64,000 nt of DNA from Halocatena marina (GCF_025913575.1 NZ_CP109785.1:2976001-3040000), one strand, 5' to 3'; positions 52,416-62,305 are shown, counted from the first letter of the stretch. Numbers and translations are program-made. Notes: generated by a model not told the origin, from the letters alone.

Positions 52416-54155
52416 ATGTCCGATGAGCCGCTGGCTAATGGACGACGGGAGATTTACACACTGAATGTTGGACAGGCGGATGCACATGCAATTATCACGG
52501 AGGACGGTACACTCAATCTGGTTGATGCAGATGAAGCAGCAGTCGGTAACGAACTCGATACTGTCTTAGCCGGACGATCAACGCCAGAGACGGAGACAGG
52601 AAAAACCCCAATCGACACGTTCGTCATAACGCATTTTCATGACGACCATACAGGAGGGATCGGAGCATTATACGATCACGGCTATGAGATACAGCACGTC
52701 GTTGAGCCTGACGCAAATCGATATGAACTACGTGATCCAGATACCGAAAAACCAGAGAAGGGTGTGAGTCCGTTTGTTCTGGACACATATGAACGTGAAT
52801 TAGAACAGCATGATCCAAAAACCGTTAGACAGGTCTCGGAAGGCGATTCCCTCTCATCAGACGTGGACAGCCAGATCTTAGCACCACCCGACGAATCAGG
52901 CACGATCACATTTACCAGTCCAGAAACAGGGAGGAAAAATACCCTCAAGCCAACCGGTGCGAACGCAAACAGCATCGCACTCAAAGCAAAGGGCAACCAG
53001 TCGGTGTTGTTCGTAGGAGATGTTGAGGATACCGGTGGACTCAATGGCGAGAGTCTGGTGGTACACCAGCATGATCGCGGAAAAAGTGACGTTTCTCTTG
53101 GTGCCGACACTCTCATCCTGTCTCATCACGGTTCAGATAACGCGACCAGCGAGGAGTTCCTCGATCGAGTCGATCCAGATATAACAGTGATTTCGAGTGG
53201 CCTACACAATAAACACACAAGTACGAACGAGCACGACGCCCATCCCCACGATGCGACACTCAAGCGTCTGAATGATCAAGAGATCGATGTCTACTGGACG
53301 GCAGGCCATGGAACACTCCGGACCGATCTGGATTCGGAGACTGCCCGACCAGAACCAACGACTGACCTCGAAACAACCAACGCGGCTGATCTGGCCGCGC
53401 TGAAGTACTACTGCCGGGAACACGACGTCTCACCGGAACAGATAGTGGCACTCACCCCAGACCACTTGCCTGAAGAAACGCCTGACTGGATAGCTGAGTC
53501 CGCACCGATGATGGTCGAGACGACCGAGGAGATCGTGGATGCAGCGATTGCGAACGGCGAAACGGTCGAAGATGTTCGGTACACGCTCACAGCAACGCCG
53601 GACGCGCACGCTCACCTCAAGAAGAGCGTACAAGCCGATCGAGACGAACACGTCACGACCAGAAAAGACGTAAAACGGAACCGAGAGGCGTATTTCAGCG
53701 CGAAACGGGCAGAAGACGCCTACGAGCGACTCCCACTGCACACGCGACTCCGGGCGAACCTTCCCAACCGATTCGGTGGGATCGACCATCCACTGAAAGG
53801 CGTGCCAGCTTCTGAAGAGATCGATGGTGTGCGTGACGTGAGAGAGCTCCCACGGGCTGTCAAAAAGCCGGCGGCAGCCGAACTGCGCGCCCGTGAGGGA
53901 TTTGCAATGGGGGATATCGTCACCGCTGAAAAAGCCACAGACAACGCTGTTGAGGCGTCAACAACGGCCGATACACTACAAGAGAACCTCCTGGAGACGC
54001 CAGGCGCGCACAAGGATTTCCTCTACGCGATCGAGACACCCAATGCCCACACTGCACACGAAATCGATCACGATCTCTCTGAGACACTCGACCATGCGAA
54101 TGAGCGCGAGCGAACGAACGAGCAAACCCGTCGAGACTCGCAACTGAGCCTATAA
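52416..54155 (+). CDS. ComEC-like metallo-beta-lactamase-fold protein with long C-terminal extension
   Basis: A 579-residue protein. Residues 10-310 form an MBL fold related to the extracellular domain of ComEC: HFHDDH at 73-78, NANSIALKAKGNQSVLFVGD carrying the metal Asp, and LILSHHGSDNATSEEFL with a metal His. The C-terminal 270 residues are charged and helical, and I recognise no domain. It has no membrane helices, unlike ComEC, so it is soluble and probably acts on nucleic acid or another phosphodiester. It is coupled to the DUF3006 gene. Codon use looks somewhat less GC-biased than in flanking core genes, consistent with transfer. Confidence 0.75.
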   Translation: MSDEPLANGRREIYTLNVGQADAHAIITEDGTLNLVDADEAAVGNELDTVLAGRSTPETETGKTPIDTFVITHFHDDHTGGIGALYDHGYEIQHVVEPDANRYELRDPDTEKPEKGVSPFVLDTYERELEQHDPKTVRQVSEGDSLSSDVDSQILAPPDESGTITFTSPETGRKNTLKPTGANANSIALKAKGNQSVLFVGDVEDTGGLNGESLVVHQHDRGKSDVSLGADTLILSHHGSDNATSEEFLDRVDPDITVISSGLHNKHTSTNEHDAHPHDATLKRLNDQEIDVYWTAGHGTLRTDLDSETARPEPTTDLETTNAADLAALKYYCREHDVSPEQIVALTPDHLPEETPDWIAESAPMMVETTEEIVDAAIANGETVEDVRYTLTATPDAHAHLKKSVQADRDEHVTTRKDVKRNREAYFSAKRAEDAYERLPLHTRLRANLPNRFGGIDHPLKGVPASEEIDGVRDVRELPRAVKKPAAAELRAREGFAMGDIVTAEKATDNAVEASTTADTLQENLLETPGAHKDFLYAIETPNAHTAHEIDHDLSETLDHANERERTNEQTRRDSQLSL

Positions 54156-54230
54156 TTTTCGTCGATATATCGCCACACGTGGACATGAGATTCGAATCCA
54201 GCGTCCGAGATGTTTGAGGAATCCATCCGC

Positions 54231-54740
54231 TTACAAATATTTTCGATAGATAATATCATCGAACGATTTTCCCGCAGCAGTGACGCGTGTTCGATCGATT
54301 TCGATGAATCCGTTCGATTCGTAGAATCGATGGGCCGCTTTCTGGAGACTCGTCGTCAGCAAAACCAGTGCTGTGTAACCGCGATTGTGGGCGCGTCGTT
54401 GGAGTTCGTCGAGAATCTGCTGACCGTAGCCCGAGCGTTGCTGTTCGGGAACAACGTGTATGCGTTTGAGTTCGACGGTTCCGTCAGCAATGGAGTCGAG
54501 ATACTCGCTAACGAGTCCTCCGACGGGACGAAATGCCCCGATTGCGACGATCTCGCTGTCCACTTCTCCGACGAGAAACTCCCCACCAGAATCGAGGTAC
54601 TCCTCCTCGATCGGAGCGGTGGACTCGTGGGGGACCTCCTCGAAATAAGCGCCAGTATCACGGAGCGCTGCTTCCATGACTGCATCTACTCGGGGTCGAT
54701 CGTCGGAAGCGTACTGTCGAAGTGAGAGACGCTCGGTCAT
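54231..54740 (-). CDS. GNAT family N-acetyltransferase
   Basis: A 169-residue acyltransferase: LRQYASDDRPRVDAVM at the start, the acetyl-CoA loop VVPEQQRSGYGQQIL, and the C-terminal LTTSLQKAAHRFYESNGFIE characteristic of GNAT motif B. The substrate (protein, amine or small molecule) cannot be predicted. It is convergent with the MBL gene (75 bp). Confidence 0.9.
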   Translation of the reverse strand: MTERLSLRQYASDDRPRVDAVMEAALRDTGAYFEEVPHESTAPIEEEYLDSGGEFLVGEVDSEIVAIGAFRPVGGLVSEYLDSIADGTVELKRIHVVPEQQRSGYGQQILDELQRRAHNRGYTALVLLTTSLQKAAHRFYESNGFIEIDRTRVTAAGKSFDDIIYRKYL

Positions 54741-54940
54741 CTACCGAGTTGTACGCTCTGACCCGTAATCTTGCTTTTCGAACAGCCATTGCGCACAGTA
54801 GTTTTCTCAGAACTATTCAATGAGATCGACAGTGGCAGATACGGCAGACGGTTGTGAGCATCTCCCCGTTGTCAAAACGAAGCCACAGATGCATCATACC
54901 CCCACAGTCGTTTTACTGCAACGAGGAGAGTACTGCTAGC

Positions 54941-55477
54941 ATGAAAATAGCCATTCTATCCGATACGCACATTCCTGACCAAGCACAGCGAATCCCCGAT
55001 GAGTTCCGCGAGCAGATTCGGGACGCCGACCACGTCATCCACGCTGGTGATTTCGGTTCGAACGAGACGCTCGTCGACGTGCAGGAACTCGCCTCGGATC
55101 TAACTGCCGTTCATGGAAACGCAGACCCCAACGACATTGATCTGCCGTCAGTGGCGTCGACCGAGATCGGTGGGGTGACGTTCGTTGTCATTCATGGCGT
55201 CGTCAACCCTGTGGAAAGAGCCGTTTGGAGTTCTGAAGGAGTTGTCTTCGACCAGGATGATTGGTTGAACGCTGTCACGGATACCACACGCACGCGAGCT
55301 GACGAGCCCATGATCGGGATCGGCGGCCATACACACGAGGTCGAGGACACGGTTTACGACGGTGTTCGAGTCTTGAATCCAGGATCAGCCACTGGAGCTG
55401 GCCCGGCCGAAGGATCGACGATGATGACCGTCGAAGTTGTCAATGAGGATCTCAGCGTTACTCTCCACGAGATGTGA
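54941..55477 (+). CDS. Metallophosphoesterase, YfcE/MJ0936 type
   Basis: A 178-residue enzyme with all metal blocks: ILSDTHIPDQAQ, IHAGDFGSNETL, VHGNADPND, VIHGVVNP and GGHTHEVED. It lacks the insert region of the other phosphoesterase at 21678-22346. The role is probably that of a small phosphodiesterase. ATG 54941 (after a gaggagag purine run) is preferred over an earlier in-frame start at 54854, which adds no family sequence. Confidence 0.85.
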   Translation: MKIAILSDTHIPDQAQRIPDEFREQIRDADHVIHAGDFGSNETLVDVQELASDLTAVHGNADPNDIDLPSVASTEIGGVTFVVIHGVVNPVERAVWSSEGVVFDQDDWLNAVTDTTRTRADEPMIGIGGHTHEVEDTVYDGVRVLNPGSATGAGPAEGSTMMTVEVVNEDLSVTLHEM

Positions 55478-55568
55478 TGACGGAGGCTGACGAACAGTCC
55501 TGAACGCTGTACTCTCGATCACGCATTCGATCGCCGGACGAGAATACCACGAAAAAGAGGAGGCAAAC

Positions 55569-55640
55569 GTGACAGAATCGTTCACTTTGCAGGTCCTGTG
55601 CGATCAGGAACGGCAAGAGTCACACGGACCGACCGTGTGA
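55569..55640 (+). CDS. Possible 23-codon leader ORF before metB
   Basis: GTG at 55569 is preceded at good distance by a strong ribosome-binding site (gaggagg, 55557-55563). It opens 23 codons (MTESFTLQVLCDQERQESHG and three more) ending in TGA at 55638-55640, eight bases before the metB ATG, which itself lacks a ribosome-binding site. The last codons form the right arm of the inverted repeat. It could be a leader peptide coupling translation to metB; a chance frame is also possible. Confidence 0.35.
   Translation: MTESFTLQVLCDQERQESHGPTV
55620..55640. promoter_or_regulatory. Inverted repeat just upstream of metB
   Basis: TCACACGG (55620-55627) and exact reverse complement CCGTGTGA (55633-55640), five bases apart, end seven bases before the metB start codon. 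It may be an operator near the promoter or, in RNA, a stem that sets metB translation. Confidence 0.5.
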
Positions 55641-55647
55641 TACGGGC

Positions 55648-56814
55648 ATGGACAACGAATCAGAGGAGCGAATCGAGACGCGCGCGATCCACGCGGGACA
55701 GCAACCAGACTCCGAGACGGGTGCGGTCATGACACCGATCTACGCGAACTCCACGTACGTACAGGATGGTCCGGGCGATCACCGAGGATACGAGTACTCC
55801 CGGACCGGAAATCCGACGCGAACGGATCTCGAAGCGAATCTTGCGAGTCTCGAGAGTGGCGCACACGGACGTGTGTTTTCGAGCGGGATGGCCGCGATCA
55901 ACACGGTACTCAACTTGTGTGAGGCGGGTGATCACGTCGTCACTAGCAACGACGTGTACGGCGGGACCCACCGCTTGTTCACACAAGTGTTCGAGCAGTA
56001 CGATCTTTCGTTCGACTTCGTCGATATGACCGACATCGACAGCGTTTCGGATGCCATGCGACCCGAAACGGAACTCGTCTGGGTCGAAACGCCGACGAAC
56101 CCGCTGATGCGGGTGATCGATATCGCAGCGATGGCAGAGATTGCCCACGAGTACGATGCGCTGTGTGCGGTCGATAATACGTTCGCAACGCCGTATCTCC
56201 AGCGACCGCTCGATCACGGCGCTGATATTGTTTGTCATTCGCTGACGAAGTATCTCGGTGGCCATTCGGATGTGGTCGGCGGCGCGCTGATTACCGACGA
56301 CGCAGCATTAGACGAACGCATCGGATTTTATCAGAACAGTGTCGGTGCAACAGCAGACCCGTTTGGCTGCTTTCTCGTGTTGCGGGGAACGAAAACGCTT
56401 CCCGTGCGAATGGATCGTCACTGCGAGAACGCACACATTCTTGCGGCGTGGCTCGACGACCATTCCGCCGTTGAACGCGTCTACTACCCGGGACTCGACT
56501 CCCATCCGAGCCACCAGATCGCGGCGGCACAGATGGATGACTTCGGCGGAATGTTCAGCTTCGAACTCGATGCCACGCTCGAAGAGGCAGGGTCAGTCGT
56601 CTCGAACACTGACGTCTTCACGCTCGCCGAAAGCCTTGGAGGTGTCGAGAGTCTCATCGAACAACCGGCGGCGATGACACATCAGTCCATCCCGAGAGAA
56701 GAACGCATCGCGGCTGGACTGACCGACGGTCTGATTCGCGTGAGTGTCGGAATCGAGCACGTCGAGGATCTTCAGGCAGATCTAAGCAGGGCAATCGATG
56801 CTATACTCCAGTGA
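55648..56814 (+). CDS. metB: Cystathionine gamma-synthase/lyase (PLP, fold type I)
   Basis: A 388-residue Cys/Met-metabolism PLP enzyme: YEYSRTGNPTRTDLEANLAS, FSSGMAAINTVLNLC, and PLP lysine in CHSLTKYLGGHSDVVGGAL. It may make cystathionine from O-acetyl-homoserine and cysteine (synthase), or break it down (lyase); sequence alone cannot decide. The metX and metY genes are about 5 kb to the right. It is preceded by an operator-like inverted repeat and a possible leader ORF. Confidence 0.88.
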   Translation: MDNESEERIETRAIHAGQQPDSETGAVMTPIYANSTYVQDGPGDHRGYEYSRTGNPTRTDLEANLASLESGAHGRVFSSGMAAINTVLNLCEAGDHVVTSNDVYGGTHRLFTQVFEQYDLSFDFVDMTDIDSVSDAMRPETELVWVETPTNPLMRVIDIAAMAEIAHEYDALCAVDNTFATPYLQRPLDHGADIVCHSLTKYLGGHSDVVGGALITDDAALDERIGFYQNSVGATADPFGCFLVLRGTKTLPVRMDRHCENAHILAAWLDDHSAVERVYYPGLDSHPSHQIAAAQMDDFGGMFSFELDATLEEAGSVVSNTDVFTLAESLGGVESLIEQPAAMTHQSIPREERIAAGLTDGLIRVSVGIEHVEDLQADLSRAIDAILQ

Positions 56815-56881
56815 GAACAGGCAAACGTATCACCGAGAAAGAAGGGGAAGCTGATAACGACAGACCACATACGTCTCTTCA

Positions 56882-57748
56882 ATGAAACGTCGGACGTATA
56901 TTGTTGGAGCAGCGAGTATTGGATTATCGATACCAATCGTCGGAGAAAGTGGTCGGGAGAGAAAGGACGGTCATATCAGGAATAGGAACAAAAACGAGAA
57001 TGAGATGCAGGCCATTCGCAACGGTCGGGCCGCGAGTACTGATCCAGAGCCAGCATACACGCTCTTGGATGGAACAAAGTACGAGACGGAGGTGTACGTT
57101 ATCGACGCACCTGAATCCGGACCGACCGGCGTTGTCATTGGTGGCATGCATGGTGATGAACGATCCGGCTATCACGCGGCAGCAGCAGTCTCGCGCTGGC
57201 AGTTCGACGCTGGTCGAGTCGTTGTCCTCCCACAGGCGAATCAACCAGCCATCAAAGCAAAAACGCGCCACGGTGTCGGCGGCGATCTCAATCGGAAGTT
57301 TCCACCCGGCGACGAACCGACGACGACGCTTGCACAAGCCATCTGGAACGACGTCGTTTTGCGATCCGAGCCCGACTTCCTCCTCGACCTCCACCGCTCG
57401 AAAGGGATCTACAGATTTCACGAGAGTTTCGTTGGGCAAGCGATCTACCCTACTGATGTCGGTGACGCGCCCTCGAACGCCGTCGACACGATAGCGTCCT
57501 TGAACGCAGATGTCGTTCCGTGGTACATGCCGTATCACGATTTCAAACGAGGAAACGTCATGCACGGCACCAGTCCGCTACTCGCACACAAGGCCGGTGG
57601 TGATTTGCAGGTGCCGGCGTACATCGTCGAAACAACGACATTTCTCACCGATCTCGATACACGTACCCGATGGACGAAGCGAGCCGCCGAAAAACTGCTC
57701 TCGCTACACGGGATCAATCGAGCCACCGAAACGGAGCGTAACAAATGA
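56882..57748 (+). CDS. Succinylglutamate desuccinylase/aspartoacylase-like (M14-type) hydrolase, secreted
   Basis: A 288-residue protein with an N-terminal signal sequence (MKRRTYIVGAASIGLSIPIV) and an M14/AstE-type zinc fold: VVIGGMHGDERSGYHAA (the HxxE ligands), GGDLNRKFPPGDEP and FLLDLHRSKGIYRF (third His). Exported amidase or carboxypeptidase activity is expected. Its stop overlaps the start of the small membrane gene (ATGA). Confidence 0.8.
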   Translation: MKRRTYIVGAASIGLSIPIVGESGRERKDGHIRNRNKNENEMQAIRNGRAASTDPEPAYTLLDGTKYETEVYVIDAPESGPTGVVIGGMHGDERSGYHAAAAVSRWQFDAGRVVVLPQANQPAIKAKTRHGVGGDLNRKFPPGDEPTTTLAQAIWNDVVLRSEPDFLLDLHRSKGIYRFHESFVGQAIYPTDVGDAPSNAVDTIASLNADVVPWYMPYHDFKRGNVMHGTSPLLAHKAGGDLQVPAYIVETTTFLTDLDTRTRWTKRAAEKLLSLHGINRATETERNK

Positions 57749-58026
57749 CGTTAACACTAACAGATCTTCGACGAATCTTCGCTGGACGGAGCGTTATCGC
57801 CGTGTTTGCGATACTCGTTGGCCCGATCGTCGCCGGGGCACTCGATACCGATCTCATGACACCGCTTGCACTCCCGGGATACATCGCACTCTCACTCGGG
57901 AGTTCGATCGGGAGCTATCTCTTTCCGAACCTCGCACTCTGGGTGTTCTGGGCACCCTTCCTCTTCGGAAGTTACCTCATCTCGATCGTCACAGCCGGGC
58001 TGTACCGGACCGTTCGAAGCTTCTAG
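57745..58026 (+). CDS. Small membrane protein coupled to the M14-type gene
   Basis: A 93-residue protein with three hydrophobic segments (VIAVFAILVGPIVAGAL, LALPGYIALSLGSSIGSYLF, VFWAPFLFGSYLISIVTAGL). Its ATG overlaps the hydrolase stop, which indicates a shared transcript. No function is known. Confidence 0.65.
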   Translation: MTLTLTDLRRIFAGRSVIAVFAILVGPIVAGALDTDLMTPLALPGYIALSLGSSIGSYLFPNLALWVFWAPFLFGSYLISIVTAGLYRTVRSF

Positions 58027-58098
58027 CCGGAGCCAATACTCGAAGCCCTGCCGGTGGCGGCGGGTTTTTACGGAAGCCAGTTGTGTTTCCGACACGTC

Positions 58099-58572
58099 AT
58101 GAAAAAAGTAGGATTATCCGACGTTCAGAACGTCCCGAACCCATTGCAAGTTCACGACGTCCGAAAGCCGATCTCAATGGTGCTCGGGACAACTGATTTC
58201 GCGATGAACTACTTCGAACTCGACACCGGTGATTCGTTTTCCGGCGGCATCCACACCCACCACGATCAGGAGGAGGTGTTTTTCATCATGGAAGGGACGG
58301 CAACGTTTGAGGTGGGCCGTGACGGTAACGAGGTTGAGGTGGGCCCTCAGGAGGCGATCCGCTTTGCTCCGGGTGAGTACCAGTGTGGCCACAACCGAAA
58401 CGAAGAACTCCTCGCTGGACTGGCACTCGGTGCACCCGGGGCGATGCACGATTGGGACGCGCTCGAATCGATCGTCTACTGCCCAGAATGCGAAGAAGAG
58501 ACTTCCCATGGAGTTGCACTCGAAAGCGGACAGTTCGATCTCACCTGCAACGAGTGCGAGTACGAACACTAA
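58099..58572 (+). CDS. Cupin-domain protein with C-terminal zinc ribbon
   Basis: A 157-residue protein. A cupin beta barrel occupies residues 1-115 with metal-type motifs GGIHTHHDQEEVFFIMEG and FAPGEYQCGHNRNEEL. It ends in a zinc ribbon made from two CxxC pairs (YCPECEEET and LTCNECEYEH). The combination is seen in haloarchaeal cupins. Metal binding is likely; enzymatic or regulatory role unknown. ATG 58099 is chosen; the upstream frame to 58054 lacks similarity. Confidence 0.8.
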   Translation: MKKVGLSDVQNVPNPLQVHDVRKPISMVLGTTDFAMNYFELDTGDSFSGGIHTHHDQEEVFFIMEGTATFEVGRDGNEVEVGPQEAIRFAPGEYQCGHNRNEELLAGLALGAPGAMHDWDALESIVYCPECEEETSHGVALESGQFDLTCNECEYEH

Positions 58573-58696
58573 TCGCTGAATTGCAGTCCTTATACCAACA
58601 AAACGAATTCTAACTCTAACGCTGAATTTGCCAGCTATCTCGATCACAGTACGAGATCACACAGAGCGGGCAACAGCGTCGGTCAGTCGTTTGGAT

Positions 58697-59665
58697 TCAA
58701 AAGAGTGCTTCGCTCTCTTCGAGAATCCGGGCCGGTCCGCCGACACTCCAAACACGTGTCGGTGCGTGTTTACCGACGGCATTTTCGACCGTCGTGACGT
58801 GTTCTTCTGTCGTGTTGACGTAGACGCTCGCACCCGTATCAGTCGAGAAGAATACAGGGATGCCGTCGTTCCGAAGATCTCGGACTGTCTCGAAGATGGA
58901 GAGCGTGGAGGGCTGCCAGTATACCCACCCCGCCGGACCAGTCATCGTCGTCGCGGCAAGCGAGAGTGAATCGTGTTCGGTGCGTTCGAACACGGCATCG
59001 AAATCGCCGCGTCGAAGTGCATCGCGCATGGATGCGATCTGACCGTGGATGTGCGCCAACCGAGCCTCGAACATGTGGCTGTCTGCGGCCTCTTTGTGCG
59101 CTTCCTCAGTTTCTTTGTACGCTGGAACCTCGCATGCGATGACCCGAAGTTTGTCATCAAGCTCGGTTTCGATCCGTTCTGAGCGACAGTCCTCGTCGTT
59201 CAGTCCCGTTCGGAGATGGGAGAATCCACCCGTGACTGCCCGCGCCGCAGACGATGAGCCGCGACGGGCGACGGTCGAAATTTCGGGACGAGTCATATCC
59301 AACCCGGCAGCTTCACAGAGTGCCATCGCGGCGGCAGCGAATCCGGACGACGACGAACCGAAGCCGATGTTTGTTGGGAATGAGCTCTCACTCTCGAAAC
59401 GAACGGGATCCTCACGGTCTGCGAGCGAACGCACGTGATCGATGACGTTTTCGACGCGTTCTGCGGCGCGACCCGACACGTCTTCGCCATCGATAACGAT
59501 GCGGTCACCGTCGAGCGAGGAGTCGAACTCGGCGGTCGTGGTCGAATTGCTCGGAGCTGTACAAACACTGATGGAATCGTGATACGGGAGCCGCAGCTCC
59601 GGATCTCGCATTCCGTGATATTTGATCAGTCCCTGAATCGGATGCGCCCGAGCAGTTGCCTTCAT
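58697..59665 (-). CDS. mvaD: Phosphomevalonate decarboxylase (archaeal mevalonate pathway)
   Basis: Makes isopentenyl phosphate (or, in the classical form, IPP) from (di)phosphomevalonate for isoprenoid lipid synthesis. The 322-residue GHMP-family enzyme has the ATP loop SSFPTNIGFGSSSSGFAAAA, IKYHGMRDPELRLPYHDSIS near the N-terminus and RRGSSSAARAVTGGFSHLRT. Haloarchaea are known to use the phosphomevalonate form with isopentenyl phosphate kinase. ATG 59663-59665 is used; two codons earlier is possible. Confidence 0.9.
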   Translation of the reverse strand: MKATARAHPIQGLIKYHGMRDPELRLPYHDSISVCTAPSNSTTTAEFDSSLDGDRIVIDGEDVSGRAAERVENVIDHVRSLADREDPVRFESESSFPTNIGFGSSSSGFAAAAMALCEAAGLDMTRPEISTVARRGSSSAARAVTGGFSHLRTGLNDEDCRSERIETELDDKLRVIACEVPAYKETEEAHKEAADSHMFEARLAHIHGQIASMRDALRRGDFDAVFERTEHDSLSLAATTMTGPAGWVYWQPSTLSIFETVRDLRNDGIPVFFSTDTGASVYVNTTEEHVTTVENAVGKHAPTRVWSVGGPARILEESEALF

Positions 59666-59850
59666 ACTCATACCACTCAGGCGTTCCACCGAGGGCTTAA
59701 CTCGTTCGACTCGAATGGACGACGCTACACAGCAACTCGCGCATAGAGGGTTATAGTAACTCGTGGATAACCGGGAGATATATTCTTCATTGACAGCGAC
59801 AATAGATCTAGATCTCCAATTGTGATTCAATAAATATCATCAGAGAAACT

Positions 59851-59857
59851 TTATAGT
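59851..59857 (+). promoter_or_regulatory. TATA box of the Tat lipoprotein gene
   Basis: ttatagt, with preceding ctt, lies 27 bp before ATG 59880, in line with a leaderless message and favouring ATG over GTG 59874. Confidence 0.45.
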
Positions 59858-59879
59858 TCCAGAATCTCACATAGTGGAC

Positions 59880-60455
59880 ATGATTGGCCTTACTCGCCGC
59901 GAAGTACTTCGCGGTGGTGCTCTTGCGAGCACTGCTGTGCTCGCCGGCTGTAATGATTCTATGAATACTGCGTCGATTACAGATTCATCCGACGCGATGT
60001 CGGAGCGTAGAGCGCTCGATTACATTCGACCGTGTTCGGCACAGATTACAGAACAGTTCAATCCCGATGACGACGCTCATATCGACATCGGACCCCTGAC
60101 GTTCGCCAACGTACTCGATTATCTCCCGACGATCGACGTTGCATCAGGAGGCAAGAGCGTGAAAGCCCGGCTCATCATCGATCCAGGAACCGGCGTAACG
60201 CTCACGGTTCCGGAAGCAGAGCGTGAGCACGTTGCGCTGGATTACAACCAGACGAACTGGTACACCAACGGCACTCCTCTCGACACTGCTCAACAGACTG
60301 TCCGATTCGAAGCGTGTGAGTCCGATACACCGAGGCAGTACAACGGTGGAATTGTCGTCACCAGCTCCCGGTGCGTGACGCTCGAAGTGGGAATCGATGG
60401 AGAGACGTCCCCTCGAAAAGCGGTCCTCCCCGTTGGAACCAAGTGTGAGAGCTGA
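59880..60455 (+). CDS. Tat-exported lipoprotein of unknown function
   Basis: A 191-residue protein starting MIGLTRREVLRGGALASTAV, a Tat motif with lipobox LAGC at about residue 24. The mature part has no recognised domain; it contains three later cysteines and a beta-rich layout. It stands alone between mvaD (divergent) and a small membrane gene. Confidence 0.65.
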   Translation: MIGLTRREVLRGGALASTAVLAGCNDSMNTASITDSSDAMSERRALDYIRPCSAQITEQFNPDDDAHIDIGPLTFANVLDYLPTIDVASGGKSVKARLIIDPGTGVTLTVPEAEREHVALDYNQTNWYTNGTPLDTAQQTVRFEACESDTPRQYNGGIVVTSSRCVTLEVGIDGETSPRKAVLPVGTKCES

Positions 60456-60577
60456 ACCACACGTTCAACGGGCGAGCCCAAAGTGTACTAGATAACGACA
60501 TACAGAGAGAGTTCACTAATCTCTCAGCTATGTGAATTGAGATGGAATTTATATAGAAATGGAATAGAGGCTTATCC

Positions 60578-60784
60578 ATGACCACGGACACCTTTGTTCC
60601 ATGGAAAGATTATGTCAATGCTCTTGGGCTCGGCGTGATGTCGATGCTTACTGTCGGGTTGGTATTCGTATACACCCCACTGCCAACGATCTTGCCACAA
60701 TCGATCATCGAAAACGGACCATTCATCGTTGGAAGCGCGTTTTTTGTCGCCTATGTGATGGCGTACTCGGATCGAAACTTCTGA
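60578..60784 (+). CDS. Small membrane protein, 68 residues
   Basis: A short protein with two hydrophobic segments (LGLGVMSMLTVGLVFVYTPL and GPFIVGSAFFVAYVMAY). A strong TATA box, tttatata at 60548-60555, is centred 26 bp before its ATG, which supports both the start and that the gene is expressed. Function is unknown. Confidence 0.65.
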   Translation: MTTDTFVPWKDYVNALGLGVMSMLTVGLVFVYTPLPTILPQSIIENGPFIVGSAFFVAYVMAYSDRNF

Positions 60785-61018
60785 GTCTCACGCGCTTTGT
60801 CGTCCAAGATCGATTAAACATATCACGCGGATTATTGCTGATATATAGTTTTCTGACGTTCGGTTGCACGCTATTCTCACAGAACAAATCAGACTGACTG
60901 AAATCGCCGTTTTTGCATGCCATTCGTACCCGAAACCCGTATTGAGACACCACACCCGAACTGCAAACATTGCCGTAACTCTTGGTTATAACTTCATCCA
61001 GATATATGAGTCACAAAC

Positions 61019-62305
61019 ATGGGAACTGACGAGCGGCGCACGCGCGGATTCGGGACGCGTTGTGTCCACGCCGGGCAAGAGTCGGACCCGGAAACCGGAG
61101 CGGCTGCACCGCCTTTGTATCAAACGTCCTCGTACAGCTTCGACGACGCTTCGCACGCGGCTGATCTGTACGCGCTTGAGGCTGAGGGGGACGTTTACTC
61201 GCGGATAAGCAATCCGACGAACCGAATGCTCGAACAACGGCTCGCGGATCTCGAAGGCGGTGTCGGTGCGCTCACGACAGGTTCAGGAATGGCTGCACTC
61301 GACGCCGCGACGTTTGTGCTCGCAGAAGTGGGTGACAACATCGTCTCTGCGTCGTCCATTTACGGTGGGACGCACGCCTATTTCAGCCACACTGCGAAAC
61401 GCCGCGGTATCGAGGCACGATTTGTTGACACGCTGAAGTACGAGCAGTACGCCGACGCGATCGATGAGAACACGGCGTACGTTCACCTCGAAACGATCGG
61501 GAACCCATCGCTTGTGACGCCCGATATCAGTCGTATCGCAGAGATCGCTCACGAACACGGTGTTCCACTGCTCGTCGACAATACGTTCGCAACGCCTGCG
61601 CTCTGTCGGCCAATCGAGCATGGAGCAGACCTCGTCTGGGAATCCACGACAAAATGGATTCACGGCTCGGGGACGACCATCGGTGGCGTGCTCGTCGATG
61701 GCGGTCGCTTCCCGTGGGGCGACTATCCGGAGAAATACCCAGAAATCGGCGGTGAGAATCCCGCGTTCCACGGGCTCAACTTCACGGAGCGCTACGGCGA
61801 GCGCGCGTTCACGCATGCAGCACGCCAGCGGGCGCTGCGGAGTCTCGGCGACCAGCAGTCGCCGTTCGATGGGTGGGTCACGATGCAAGGTCTGGAGACG
61901 CTTGCACTCCGGATGGAACGCCATTGTGAGAACGCACGTACGGTTGCGACGTTCCTCGAAGATCATCCGTCAGTCGCGTGGGTCACCTATCCTGGACTCG
62001 CTTCCCACGAGACGCACGACAATGCTCGTCGGTATCTCGACGGCGGCTTCGGCGGAATGATCGCGTTCGGGTTGGAGGGAGGCTACGAAGCCGGAAAGCG
62101 TCTGTGCGAGTCTGTTGATCTCGCGCAGTTCTTGGCGAACGTCGGCGACGCGAAGACGCTTGTTATCCACCCAGCGAGCACGACGCACGCACAGCTTTCG
62201 CCGGACGAACAGCGCGCTAGCGGCGTGACACCCGATCTGGTCCGCTTATCGGTTGGTATCGAAGATGCAGAGGACATCATCGCAGATCTCGACGGAGCAA
62301 TATGA
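61019..62305 (+). CDS. metY: O-acetylhomoserine sulfhydrylase
   Basis: Makes homocysteine from O-acetylhomoserine and sulfide. The 428-residue PLP enzyme has [20 protein letters not shown] near the N-terminus, [20 protein letters not shown], the PLP lysine in [20 protein letters not shown] and a long active-site region after it. The length and insertion exceed metB-type lyases and fit MetY. It overlaps metX by 4 bp (ATGA). A TATA-like ggttataac lies about 31 bp before the ATG. Confidence 0.93.
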   Translation: MGTDERRTRGFGTRCVHAGQESDPETGAAAPPLYQTSSYSFDDASHAADLYALEAEGDVYSRISNPTNRMLEQRLADLEGGVGALTTGSGMAALDAATFVLAEVGDNIVSASSIYGGTHAYFSHTAKRRGIEARFVDTLKYEQYADAIDENTAYVHLETIGNPSLVTPDISRIAEIAHEHGVPLLVDNTFATPALCRPIEHGADLVWESTTKWIHGSGTTIGGVLVDGGRFPWGDYPEKYPEIGGENPAFHGLNFTERYGERAFTHAARQRALRSLGDQQSPFDGWVTMQGLETLALRMERHCENARTVATFLEDHPSVAWVTYPGLASHETHDNARRYLDGGFGGMIAFGLEGGYEAGKRLCESVDLAQFLANVGDAKTLVIHPASTTHAQLSPDEQRASGVTPDLVRLSVGIEDAEDIIADLDGAI

